Source of the DNA: Datnioides undecimradiatus
Lineage: Eukaryota > Chordata > Actinopteri > Lobotiformes > Datnioididae
DNA length: 64,000 nucleotides
NCBI GenBank assembly: GCA_008933995.1
Contig: WARS01000010.1
Location: forward strand, 11,182,238 to 11,246,237
Direction: 5' to 3'
Shown: piece after piece, positions 50,388 to 60,620 of the stretch
Numbering within the stretch: the stretch's first letter is position 1
Layout of the letters: every line of letters begins with the position of its first letter
The notes under the pieces: model-generated
The model's input: the letters and a program-made list of their open reading frames with translations, nothing else
What the model was told of the DNA's origin: nothing
The model's database searches: none
Program-made: the position numbers and the translations under genes

Positions 50388-50612
50388 GGTGACTTGAGTT
50401 GAGTGACCTGAGACTCTGGCTTGTCCTGCCTGAGATGATCCCTGTGGACTTTTAGACTGGCTTTGATAAGAATTGAGGCTTAGGTGACTTGAGACTTACT
50501 TGAAATACTCTTTAAACTTGATGTGGACTTATCTTGCTTCAATCAAGACTCACATTGGACTCAAGGATTTGAGATCCACTTGAGACTTCACAGGACTTGT
50601 CTTAGTCTTGTT
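50388..50612. repeat. diverged minisatellite of GACTTGAG-type units
   Basis: Scattered, imperfect copies of (T)GACTTGAG, GACTTGAGACTTACTTG, GGACTTATCTTG, GACTCAAGG and CACTTGAGACTTCACAGGACTTG. The pattern is that of an old tandem array with a short unit that has decayed. No coding potential. Confidence 0.6.
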
Positions 50613-51431
50613 CATTTTTTGCACCTCAGATCATTTGTGAACGGGTAAAACGCTCTGAAATGTTTCCTGACTGGTCATGTTGGTGCATTTAAGCTTGTCT
50701 CTGTTTCCTTTTCCAGTTCATTGCCTTTGTTTACACCTCTGTTGCATTTACTAAAACCTCACATTCCCTCAGCTGCCTCTCCGACTCTTTTGTTCCATTC
50801 TTGTTCTCCTAAGTTTTTGTCACCGCTGCTTTTGGTTTCCCCACGTTACGGTTAACGCTCTAATCTCCACACGCCCCCGACTGACATGCAGAGCAAATAA
50901 ACAAACAATGCAAAGCTTCAGTGAGCGCTCACAGATTTGGATGTGATGCAGGGTTTAACCGTGTTTCCTTTTGGTGTAAAGTTGAGATGTACAGAGAAGA
51001 ATTAACCGGCTGCGACGAGCCAAGGAGTTCAGGTTTGACACCGGCGAAGTTTGTGCGATGACAGGAACGGGCATCACTGTCTTGTCTCGTGAGCACGCGG
51101 CTTTCCTAAAATACACTCACAGTAGCTTCGGCTCAACCTTGGGACCACCCTGTTGGTGTTATTACAGCCCTCTTCCTCCACCTTCGACACCAGCACGCCC
51201 CACACACTTTGCTGACTCGCCAGAACGAACCAGGCCCACCTAGCCTAAACATATGGCTTCTTTGATGTCAAGCAGCCTGCACTGAGTACTGGAAACTAAG
51301 ACGTATGCACAATGTTTAACCAAGGTCTTCCAGTGTGTCAAGGGCATGACTAATGTGACTGACAGATGTGCAGTGGTAGCAACTCTTCATGTAGTTGTTA
51401 CTCAGACAATGACCATTTTAAAAAGAATGTA
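50613..51431. other. non-coding intergenic sequence
   Basis: Pyrimidine-rich in the first 250 bases (CTGTTTCC..., CCTCTGTTGC...), which may be a repeat tail but cannot be named. Confidence 0.4.
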
Positions 51432-51600
51432 CTTACAGAGCACCTTCCTGTCATCCAACCACTCGAAGTGCTTTACACTACATGTTAGCGTTCACCCAGT
51501 CAAACCCATTCATACATACACTGATGATATGTATACAGATGCATTTATAGACTTATTCATACACCAGCCGTCAGGAGAATTCAAGGTAGTCTTCTACTTC
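51432..51600 (+). repeat. common teleost interspersed repeat fragment, second copy
   Basis: ACAGAGCACCTTCCTG, then CCACTCGAAGTGCTTTACACTACATG, then TTCACCCAGTCAAACCCATTCATACATACACTGATG. It is the same repeat as 31486-31748, here with the 5' portion better kept and the 3' portion lost. Confidence 0.65.
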
Positions 51601-52179
51601 TCCTCTACATTTAAAGATTAATATTTCACTTTAAACTTGATATAATAAGCAGATAAATCATTTTGTAATGTTGTGAAAGCCCTGCTTTCTAACCATTCCA
51701 ACCATTTTCAAGTATTTGTGGTTTTGAGTGGAAAGTCTCCACAGTGAAAGTGAAGGGTCTGAATGCTTCTTTGACCACTGGCTTCATTCTGCTCTTCAAA
51801 ACCGCCAAACCACTTAGGCTAATTTTAGTTTTGGCTTCGGCAGATGTTGCACGTCTTCCGATCGGTTTTAGGTGACATCAAGTCATTTAAGTATGCGCGA
51901 GACTGTTGTGCAGTCACACTCCTGCAGCTATCACTTACTCTGTCATTCATCCCCTCTGTTAAAGTAGGGCAATTTGACATCAGCGCGTGCTAAAACAAGC
52001 CATGGAAATGTATCCAGATTTCATGTGGCATATCTGCTACATAGGGGACATGTTGACACTGAGAAGTGGAGAGTATTTTTATGGAATAAATAAATATATG
52101 TATTAATGTGACATGATTCAGTCTGTATGTTTGGAATGTGTCGAAATGTGGAGGGAATTTTTAAACTTGATACCCTTGT
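51601..52179. other. non-coding intergenic sequence
   Basis: No recognised feature. Confidence 0.4.
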
Positions 52180-52258
52180 CAAGTCAGGTCGAATTTTATT
52201 TTTATAGCCTGAAATCACGAATCAAAATTAGGTGCAAGGACAAAGGATATAGATAGAT
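52180..52258 (+). repeat. common teleost repeat fragment
   Basis: GTCAGGTCGAATTTTATTTTTATAGCCTGAAATCACGAATC resembles the fish phrase TTCAATTTTATTTATATAGCCTGAAATCACAAAT. It ends in ATAGATAGATATAG. Confidence 0.6.
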
Positions 52259-53051
52259 ATAGTGTAAAATAGAAAAAAAAGACGTATGTCATCTATGTTG
52301 TATTGTTTCTTTTAAAATTGTCTCGGTGTGTGAGGTCACATTTCGCACTCTGGGATCTTTTCAGTTATCATTTCAGATGCGTGCTCAAGAGCACCGTGCA
52401 TGAAAAGAGCCCCGCTGAAACGCTGCTGAAAGCGGACTGAATTTTGATATTCGCAAAGTTTCGAAATCCCAAATGCATTTCACCCCCGCTCCTTCACCAT
52501 GGCGGCGCATGTAAATAAAAGGCTACAATTAAATTTGTCATTTTTGACAGGGCTAATTGTTACTGCAGTTGGTGGCCTACCTGCGTGTAGGTGTGTGTCA
52601 GGAAAGGGTCCGCCGGGCTTACAGCGAGCTCTGCACGCTTACAGTAAAACACCCCTAATACAAAGTGACACCTTAAATAGTCTCATTTCATTTCGGCTCC
52701 ATTTATGCTTGAAGCCCCTGAGATATTGTTTATAAGACCTTGCAACTGCGGAGGCATGGGTTTTCAACCTCGCCTGCATCTCCCCTAACCGAGAACCCGT
52801 CTTTCCTTTCAGAGCTGCAACATTTGAAATGTTGTTGGTGTCACAAGTGCTTTAAATGTCACCCGGTGTCACTGCTTAGTTGGGTGTCAGACGAGAAAGG
52901 GTACCGGCAATAAGAGCAGAGCTACCTGCCAGCTCTCAAGTCCTTTTCCATATACATTGCTCTGTGGTGGATCCCGAAATAAACTGATTAATCTTTGCTT
53001 CGCCTCTCCAGGGATGTATTGTTTTGAAATACCTGTTATTTTAGTGCTTGT
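52259..53051. other. non-coding intergenic sequence
   Basis: No recognised feature; ORFs under 80 codons. Confidence 0.4.
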
Positions 53052-53078
53052 TTGTGTGTATGTGTGTGTGTCTGTGTG
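53052..53078. repeat. imperfect (TG)n microsatellite
   Basis: TG units with interruptions by TATG and TCTG. Confidence 0.85.
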
Positions 53079-53276
53079 AGTTAAGTGCTCGTGTGCAGCG
53101 ATGCATTTGTTTATGAGCGAGTGCTGCATCTGTTAAAGGTTTGTGGCATGAGCTCAACACCTAGAAGGACTGTTTGAAGTGACTCTTAGCATTTCTCGCG
53201 GGAAAAGTCGATCAATAATAAGCAAACCGGCCGCAAAGTGATGCAAAGTTAAGGGGAATGCGCTGAGATACAGAAC

Positions 53277-53490
53277 AACCATGAAGACACACAAAGTAAC
53301 TACGAGGAACTGCAAAATCACTAAAAAGAAACACACAGTGATTAATGACAAATGCAAAACCACAAAGAGACAAAAACAGAGATGCAAGCTTACTGCAATA
53401 AGAGACCGACAACAACCACAGAGACAAAATGAGCAGAGAGACACACCAAACTACCACAAAGAAGCGCATAATCACTACAAACAGCAGGTA
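53277..53490. repeat. degenerate fish minisatellite (ACAAAGAGACAC-type unit)
   Basis: Repeated, diverged phrases: ACACACAAAGTAACTACGAGG, AACTGCAAAATCACTAAAAAG, AAACCACAAAGAGACAAAAAC, CAACCACAGAGACAAAATG, GAGACACACCAAACTACCACAAAG. The family resemblance is to the fish minisatellite with units like CAAAGAGACACAAAACTACCA. The minus-strand 145-codon frame here (53212-53649) is a translation of this repeat, not a gene. Confidence 0.75.
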
Positions 53491-55536
53491 AGGGAAAGCA
53501 AAGTGACGTTCAGTTGCATTGCCGTCGTTGTTTTGTGTCTCTTTGGAGACAGTCTGTGTGCCTTTCAGTTCGGGTGTGTTGGAGGAGAGGGGTTTTACAG
53601 CATGTAGACGATGTGAGTCACTTTCGTTAATCCCACGCGGATAACACACTTGCTCGCACGCACGCGAAGTCTCTCCGTGTCTGCAGAGCCGCGAGTGGGC
53701 CTCGAGCTCTCACCTTGGCTGCTCGCTCCGCTTGCTTGTTAATACCACTCTTGGGATGCCACCTCCCCTGCCTCCCCCTCCCCCTCCTTTGGACCAGGTG
53801 ATTAGGAACTTACAGAAGTTCCTTGTTCTCTTTGCACTTTCTCTTCATTCCCTTACCTCTAGGCATCAAGGGAAATGAAGGTAATCCACTGACGGTTCGC
53901 CAGGTGAGGTGAACAATGGAAAAATGGAGGGAAATGGAAGGTGGGTGTGATTCATCATGAGGCTTCTCTCATTTTGCAGGAGTACGCCTGGCACAGCTGT
54001 TTGAAATGGCACCCCTCGCCTGCAGACTTTGGGGAAGGGCGCTTTATGAAGATGCATGAGTCGGAAAACAGACTATTAAAGTTAGTGAGAGTTCATTAAC
54101 CTTGTAAAAGTAGGCTCTGGCTCCCATAAAGCACCATATTTCAGGATTTTGCCCGTCATTTTTTATCATAAGTGCTCTTGGTGGCCTGATAGTTCATTTC
54201 ACACGTGACAAGCATTAAATGAGACAAAGACAATAGGAGTTGGAGCTATGCACACATGGCGGCTAATGACTGATTTTGTGGCCTGTTATCAAAGAGGAAT
54301 TAAACTCAGCACTCCGGCAGTTCATCTGGTTTCCTGCACTAACCCCTCAAAGTGTGTTTTTCTTTTCTTTTTTACACTCAAACTTAGCAACACCACAAGC
54401 TGAGTCTAAATTAGAAAACACAGAAGGTAATCGCAATCAAGCGCGTTGTTGCCAGGCTAACATGCCTAATCATGGACAACTCAGAGGGGGTTCCGCACTA
54501 AGCGATGTGGCGCTATTGGTCCACGAGGACGGCGTTGCAGAGGAAATGGAAGTGATGAGCGAACCAGCATGGCAGCTTTGACTTGCAGACAGAGCGATTA
54601 TAGTTTCTCTACCATCTGGGTGAGTCATCTGCTCTCTCCCATCACTGGATACCAGGTTCTTATAACCATCATCGTTACCATCTACACTGCTGGATGCTTT
54701 CCTTTGGGCCCACTCCACTTCTGATTTTTATCTTCAGAACATCACTGTCACCGCCGCGTAAAAATAGCGTGCTATGAAAATAAACGCGGACGCCGTAAAG
54801 CAGAGAGTCTGGAGTGTCCTAGAGCTGAGCTCATGTGCCTTTTCGGTTTTTTGATGAAAGTAGTTTAAAACTTGATTTTCTTTCCACCTGTTTGCGTGGA
54901 TATTAGCCTCGTGGAGTATGCAGCCAGCTTCGCGGCACATTAGGGCAACCCCTGCCAAATTATGGAAAGAAAATAATGACTAATTCTGAGCAGATGTACG
55001 ATGTAAGTGTGCTTAGCAAAAAAAAAAAAAAGTTAATATATGCAAATCACTGCCAGGCTTTATTATTTGAATGTGAGAGGAAAAATAAGCAAGTGCTCTC
55101 TCCACATCTTTTTTTTTTTTTTTCTTTTCGCAATGTATGATTTCTTGTGTGTGATCGGGGCATGATCGTCTCCGCTGGGCCCTTGTGACTAAAACATCCA
55201 CAGCCCACGAGCAAAACAAGCCTGTAATTTAGCAGCAGAATGACGTCTTTTAGCAGCACAGCCGAGTATTCAGGGAAGGCTCCCTTTAACCGAGGCCTCA
55301 GCGTCAGCATCAGCTACCGCGAGAGACAAATGATGGTCAGCGTGCAGGAGAGGCTCTGTGTATCTGCTGTGCTAATTGCTCAGCCCAGCTCGATGCCCCA
55401 CGGCGCCGCTTCCTGGGGAAACTCCCACTGTGGCGCTGAACAGCCGGCAGCTGCATCCGTTTGCGGGGACAAACAGAGGTTGACCGTCCTGAGTCGGGCT
55501 CAGTCAGCAGGCAGCCCGCTGATAAATACAGACAAA
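53491..55536. other. non-coding intergenic sequence
   Basis: Poly-A near 55019-55032 and poly-T near 55110-55124. No recognised gene; the 101-codon frame at 54276-54581 is unremarkable. Confidence 0.4.
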
Positions 55537-55553
55537 ACACAGACACAGACACA

Positions 55554-55587
<34 letters not shown>
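55537..55587. repeat. (CA)n microsatellite with CAGA start
   Basis: ACACAGACACAGACACAG followed by about 15 uninterrupted CA units. Confidence 0.95.
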
Positions 55588-55592
<5 letters not shown>

Positions 55593-56617
55593 TCATTATG
55601 GTGTGTTTTAGTGTGTGTGCAATATTGATGGTATTTGTACATGCTGGTCTGTATGTTATGTTTATGTATGGGTTTTTGTGTGTTTATTATATCATAACAT
55701 ATAGTGATGAAATAAAACATATCGATTTAGGTATTCATAGTTGTAGATAATATATGATGTCATTGTTAGTATTAAGAGTACTGATGGTGATTGATATTGT
55801 CATACACTGTATCTAAATCTTTTCATGATTGTATGTTATTGAGAACATGATATAGTTAACTATGTTAAAGCAATCTCCCCTCATACTCCATTCAAAAGCT
55901 CTCCTCTTATTATTATTCATTTCTGTTTTTAGACTAAAATACATTGTAAACAGAAGAAAAAGGTAAATCCAACATTCAACTAGTCTTAAATGATAATGAT
56001 GGTGAGTGTTACTCTATTATTTTTATTTCTATACTGCGGTACAGAAAGTGTTTTTTTCAAAGAGCCAGTGATGCTGAAAGAGTATCCACAGAGTTGATTC
56101 TATGAACGTGAAGTCTTTCTGGTGAAAACTGCTGGAAAACATCTGATCCGCAACACAGGCAGCAACTTTCAGGAATACAAAGCACCGCTGCTCATAGTTT
56201 CCACTTATTTCCTTTTAATTTGTGGAAACCTCTCATTAGCCGGAGTGTGAATGGAACTTTTCTTATGAGCCACTGCTCCACTTTGTTGATGGAAGACTAA
56301 CTTCAGTTCATGAACGGTCTAGACCGACCGAGCAAACAACATCAAGGCTGTTTATAATACACTAAAGTACACTCTATTCCCTTAAATCATTTAAAGTTCC
56401 TTGTTGTTAATTGAGAGCTTCCGCATGAGAGGGAACGATGTTTGTTTCAGTCTTCTGTGAACATGTTCATGACTCAGATCTCCGCTTACCTCGCCAGAGC
56501 TGGATGCCAGCTCGTTATGCACATCCCTTGCACTCATTTGCGTGAAATCAGAAGATGAGAGGAATTAGTTCCTGTCTCTTTTACCCCCCCTTCATCCTCC
56601 TCTTCATCTTCCTGTAG
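55588..56617. other. non-coding intergenic sequence
   Basis: AT-rich, no recognised feature until the pyrimidine tract at about 56572-56614 that precedes the exon-like segment. Confidence 0.4.
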
Positions 56618-56735
56618 GAGTGCAGATGTGGTGGGTCCTTTGAGGGCCCATCTGTTGTGCTGTCGTAGCTTTGGCCCAGCCGGTGTCTGACTGGGGGCCA
56701 GATGATTAGGCTGCCATCCAAGGCAATCCACCCAG
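56618..56735 (+). other. candidate non-coding exon (splice-site framed)
   Basis: The segment is preceded by a long pyrimidine tract (56572-56614) ending in CCTGTAG and followed by CACCCAG/GTAAGC, both close to vertebrate acceptor and donor consensus. It is 118 nt long. All three forward frames contain stops (TGA or TAG), so it would be a non-coding or untranslated exon. No partner exon was identified. Chance pairing of two good splice sites is possible in 64 kb. Confidence 0.25.
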
Positions 56736-57604
56736 GTAAGCCACTGCTCCATCGCCCTGACCGGCCATATCAAGGGTAGACAGGAGACGGATGTTAGACC
56801 AAACACATCATGCAAAGCCCAAAGTGGAGCTAAAACCAGAAGGGGTTTTACATGGATATATACAAGCTGATGACGTGAAAACCCTTGAGGTGAAGCGTCT
56901 CCGCTTGTTTCACTTCAAGCTTAAAGAACAAAGAGTTATCCTACATTTGCCAAAAAGAAGATGTCTTAACACTGGCGATATCAGAACACCTGGTGAGGAA
57001 ACTGAAGGGACATAAGCTGTACTTTTTGATCCATGGCACAAACCTGGGAGCCACTCCAGCTGCTTTCATAGCTGAGAGGAAACTCTTCAGACAACTAAAC
57101 AAAGTGAAAAACTTAAAACAATATTAATGCCCTCTTTTATTGTGCTGCACTATTTTATTCTTTACCTTCCAGCTGTGACCAACAAAAACATTAGTAACCA
57201 AAAACTCATTATTCATCATCATAAGTGCTAAATAGCCAAATGACAGGCTGTTTAGAATAACAAATGAAGGGGCTGCACGGAGAATTACAAAGCTCAAGTA
57301 ACCTTGTTGTGTTAGTGGGAGACAATTCTCTGTGGATTATGGTTGGTGTTGTTTGAAGGATCATCACTTAAGGATCTGAGAATGTATTTCTAATTTTATT
57401 ACTCATCTCCATTCATCCATCCACCTCAGGGGCATGAATTAATGTTGAAATTTGATTCTGTATCTATATGTCTGTTTATGTCCTATTAAAAAACCCCAAA
57501 ACAAAACAAAAAAACTCATGGGAGGATTTTGTGGAGATGGGTACGATAGCAGACTAATTCCTTAAATCAGAAATGATGTGATAAGAAAATAATAAACCAT
57601 GCAC
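56736..57604. other. non-coding intergenic sequence
   Basis: No recognised gene or repeat. The small frame 56791-57015 is unremarkable. Confidence 0.4.
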
Positions 57605-57840
57605 ACAACACTGGAAGAAGTGTTCAGATCATTTACTTAAATAAAATCACAGCCACCACAATGTAAGTAATCAAAGTAATCTGTTACAAGAAAAAAAAAA
57701 TCGTGCATTGGAAACATCACTTAGATAAAAGCATGTAAGTAAAAGATATGAGTACTTAAGTATAATTACGTACCATGATACATATGATTTGTAAGTAAAA
57801 ATCTTAAGTTGGTAACTAGCATCTCAAGCTCTCTGATATT
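57605..57840 (+). mobile_element. common teleost MITE-like repeat
   Basis: CACTGGAAGAAGTGTTCAGATCATTTACTTAAATAAAATCACAG, then TCTGTTACAAG...AAAAATCGTGCATTGGAAACATCACTTAGATAAAAGCATGTAAGTAAAAG, then AGTACTTAAGTATAAT. The TTTACTTAAGTAAAA, TACAAGTAAAAGT and GCATTGAAAA order is a well-known high-copy fish repeat. Diverged copy, no coding capacity. Confidence 0.75.
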
Positions 57841-57849
57841 TATCTTGTA

Positions 57850-58150
57850 ATGTTTTAGTCCAGTTTATTCCTGTTTCGTGATTCTTACCTTAACAGTTGT
57901 TGTCCCTGTCCTTATCCTGCAACTCCACTCTACTCTGCAATCACCTCATTTGCATCATCTGAGTCTCCCTGCCCATTTCCACACCTGCATTTCATTTCAT
58001 AATCAGCCACTCATCACATTATACCACATCACTTCCTTTGTTCACTGCCAGACTCGAAGTCAGTTTTGATTGCTAAATTGTTTAACTGCATCAAGTTCTG
58101 CCTCGGTCCTTCCCTTGTATTCCTGTTACCGTGTGTGCACTAGTCATGAC
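57850..58150 (+). mobile_element. probable tail of a high-copy teleost repeat
   Basis: Pyrimidine-rich series: CAGTTTATTCCTGTTTCGTG, CCTGTCCTTATCCTGC, ATCACCTCATTTGCATCATC, TTTCCACACCTGCA, CACTTCCTTTGTTCACTGCCAGA, then GTTCTGCCTCGG and CTTGTATTCCTGTTACC. This resembles the style of the repeats at 16036-16405 and 42886-43315 (there on the minus strand). Confidence 0.5.
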
Positions 58151-59040
58151 ATGAAGTGAATTTAAAAATAAATTTCAAATAAAGTTAAATGAAGTTGAAT
58201 TTCTGTGGTTCAAAGGTGTGACTTTATAAATTGGGGAAAAAGTTCTAAAATGTCACCCATTCAACCATTTAAATTATAAAACTAAGACTGAGGCAGTAGC
58301 ATGACATTGTCATTGTTTCTTATCCTAATTCAAACACGTCTACCTGAAATAGCAAAGAATATTAATTCATATAATATCAACAAAGATTTAGTATCGCTGG
58401 AAACAAATAAAATTCATTTAAACTTAATTATGATCCATCACCATCATCTTATTTGCTTGCCAAGTCTCTCTCATTTGTTAAAAAAACCAAGAGACTTGAT
58501 TCATTGATTGACCTTTTCCTAGATTTCAGACAAAAATAAAACAAAGAATTGGAAAATTTCCTGCAGGACTTTTTGTTTGAATTATTATGCAAAAAAGGTT
58601 TTGCACCAGAATTTTTGATTTTCATCCCTGTGTTTTACACCACGGATTGCTGTTATTCACCTCCCATGGTCAGCGCTACGTGACCAGCTACTTTGCAGTA
58701 CTTTGCAGTTTGCAGTGCACACAATGCAGTCAGCAGCTGCCATCAACAAACACCAGAGGATTTGTCTTAGTTGGGGCATGTAGAATGCTTGGTGGAGACT
58801 AAGGTTCTCTGGGCCATTCAAAGCAACCACCCCCAGTCTTCTTGATTATGATCTTGACGCAGTTTTGCCAGTGGGTACAAATGGGCTTAGCTGAGAGAGT
58901 GAGATTGACGCTAGCAGATTTATCATTGTCATTTATCCATGTCCTGGGACACTGGGCAAGTGATGACAAGAAGGTGCAAATATGCTGGAAACCTGCATGA
59001 GGTAGGCTAGGGTATCAATCGTTCCCTCATTAGATCAAAG
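58151..59040. other. non-coding intergenic sequence
   Basis: Short duplication TACTTTGCAG at 58689-58698 and 58699-58708. No gene recognised. Confidence 0.4.
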
Positions 59041-59843
59041 CAACAGTGACTTACCTGCAAGATGTGCTGAACATTTCACAGTTCTCACTGCCATGGTATG
59101 TAATAGCTGGCAGCTACAGAAACAAAACAAGTGAGTGTTTCCAGGCAAGTTCATCATCAAAGAGCACAGAGTCCATGATGCATAGCGAGATCAAGCAAGA
59201 TCTGCAAGAGCTCTTTGATCCAGCCTTGCCTCAAACTGGGTCCTGATGCTTGATGTATGGCACAATCAGCACAAAGATGACTGAAGTATCTTGGAAGTAC
59301 ATGAACGTGTCTCATGCTCTGTACATAGATGATGAAGTTAACATTGGGGTTGTCAAGGGCAGTGAAGCCTTTAAATGTTTACAAGACTCAGTACGATAAA
59401 GGACTGGCATCAAGCAGGAGACAAGGCTGAGCGTTGACTGGGGTTTTGAGTTACCAGTTCACAGAATTCCCGACATTAAAGTCCTCAGCAACGCCAACAT
59501 TCTTACCATCCCTACTCTTCTTTTAAAGACACAGCTAAGGTGGACTGGTCATGTGTCCACAATGCCCTGCGCAAGACTTTCAAGATATGTGACTGAGATA
59601 TGCCTCCAAAAAGAATAAAGATACCCTGAAAGCCTCCTTGAAAAGCTGAAAATCTGGAACCATTAAGCTCACGACAGATCTAACTGGAGAATAAAATTAC
59701 ACTTAGCTGCATTCCTCTGTGAGAGCATGTGTAGCTGCCATGCTAGGTTCAAAAGATAGCAGTGCACATCTACCAAAAAACTTGATGACTTGTGGCTGCA
59801 CCTTAGAGCTCTGACGGAAGCACCTGTCGAGTACACTGCATAA
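59041..59843 (+). mobile_element. degenerate LINE, C-terminal end of reverse-transcriptase ORF
   Basis: The frame from 59466 to a terminal TAA at 59841-59843 reads IPDIKVLSNANILTIPTLL, then LKTQLRWTGHVSTMPCARL, then DRSNWRIKLHLAA. This is the segment after the reverse transcriptase domain of a LINE family (pattern: ITDxEVLxRAxLxSIExxLLKxQLRWxGHVxRM ... DRSxWR). Three internal TAA/TAG stops occur (about 59616, 59664, 59757), yet the whole 375 bases stay in one frame. The same frame extends back to about 59046 with only two stops (59244 and 59397). The upstream part does not show a recognisable reverse transcriptase core. Dead copy; clade not assigned. Confidence 0.7.
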
Positions 59844-60259
59844 GGATTCTAGGCTTAGAGGGCTCTAAACAAAATAATAAGATGTGTCCAAGAAAACTAT
59901 AGTGGATGAAGAAGAAACAGTCAGTCTTGGTTCCTTTTGACCATGACCTTGTCCATACTTTTCCCATTGTGGACACCTAAGCTGAGTAGTCCCAGCTGCC
60001 TGCGTCTGACCAAACTTACCAACAGAAGTTGCCTGTCAGAAAATAACTGTGTGAACCATTTTAGTAACAGTTACTTGTAGCGCTCATGTTAGAACTGTCC
60101 ATATGAGACTAATCACATTTTTCTATGAATTAATTCTTGTATTTTAAACGTATCTCGCCTTATCCTGGTAAAGGGCATATGGTACACTGTCACATATGTT
60201 TTCCACAACTTTTAAAGAATTTCACAAATACATTTTTAATGAAAAAAAAAAAAAAAAAG
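59844..60259. other. short non-coding interval with poly-A
   Basis: Poly-A of 17 at 60242-60258. On the minus strand this is a poly-T just beyond the second LINE relic, so it is not that element's poly-A tail. No gene recognised. Confidence 0.4.
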
Positions 60260-60620
60260 TGTTTATTCTCCTCTTTGCTCCTGGGGATCCCTATCTGCTC
60301 TCCAACTGTCTGAATATACTTCTCAATGACATGCCCAGATGGCAGACACCCAAATGCAGTCCTTACCAGGAGCCCGATCCACCTCATCATGCTCCTCTCG
60401 ACATTCAGCAGCTTCAGTCTGAGGTCCTTCCAGATCACTGAACTCCTCCAGGAGTCATGGAGAGAGAGAGCGACCTCCCTGCAGAGAAACCTCATTTCAC
60501 TTGATTGTATCCTTGATCCCATTCCATCATTCAGCACTCAGAGCTGGTGACCGTCAGTGAGGGTCAGTATGAGGACTACTAAAAACTGACGCGAGAGAGA
60601 GCAGCTTTATTTTCAGCTCA
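60260..60620 (-). mobile_element. degenerate RTE-like LINE, C-terminal end of reverse-transcriptase ORF
   Basis: The minus strand reads LTLTDGHQL-stop-VL, then SRIQSSEMRFLCREVALSL, then HDSWRSSVIWKDLRLKLL, then NVERSMMRWIGLLVR and FGCLPSGHV. This follows the fish LINE pattern PTLTYGHELWVV, RSRIQAAEMSFLRRVAGLSL, RDRVRSSDIREGL, RIERSQLRWFGHLVRM, GCLPGEV. One stop replaces a tryptophan-type codon in the ELW motif. Only about 110 residues remain. It is convergent to the LINE relic at 59041-59843 and belongs to a different family. Confidence 0.82.

Noticed and set aside
53212..53649. 145-codon hydrophobic minus-strand ORF suggesting a membrane protein
   Set aside because: It is the translation of a degenerate minisatellite (CVSL/LWLF-type repeats).
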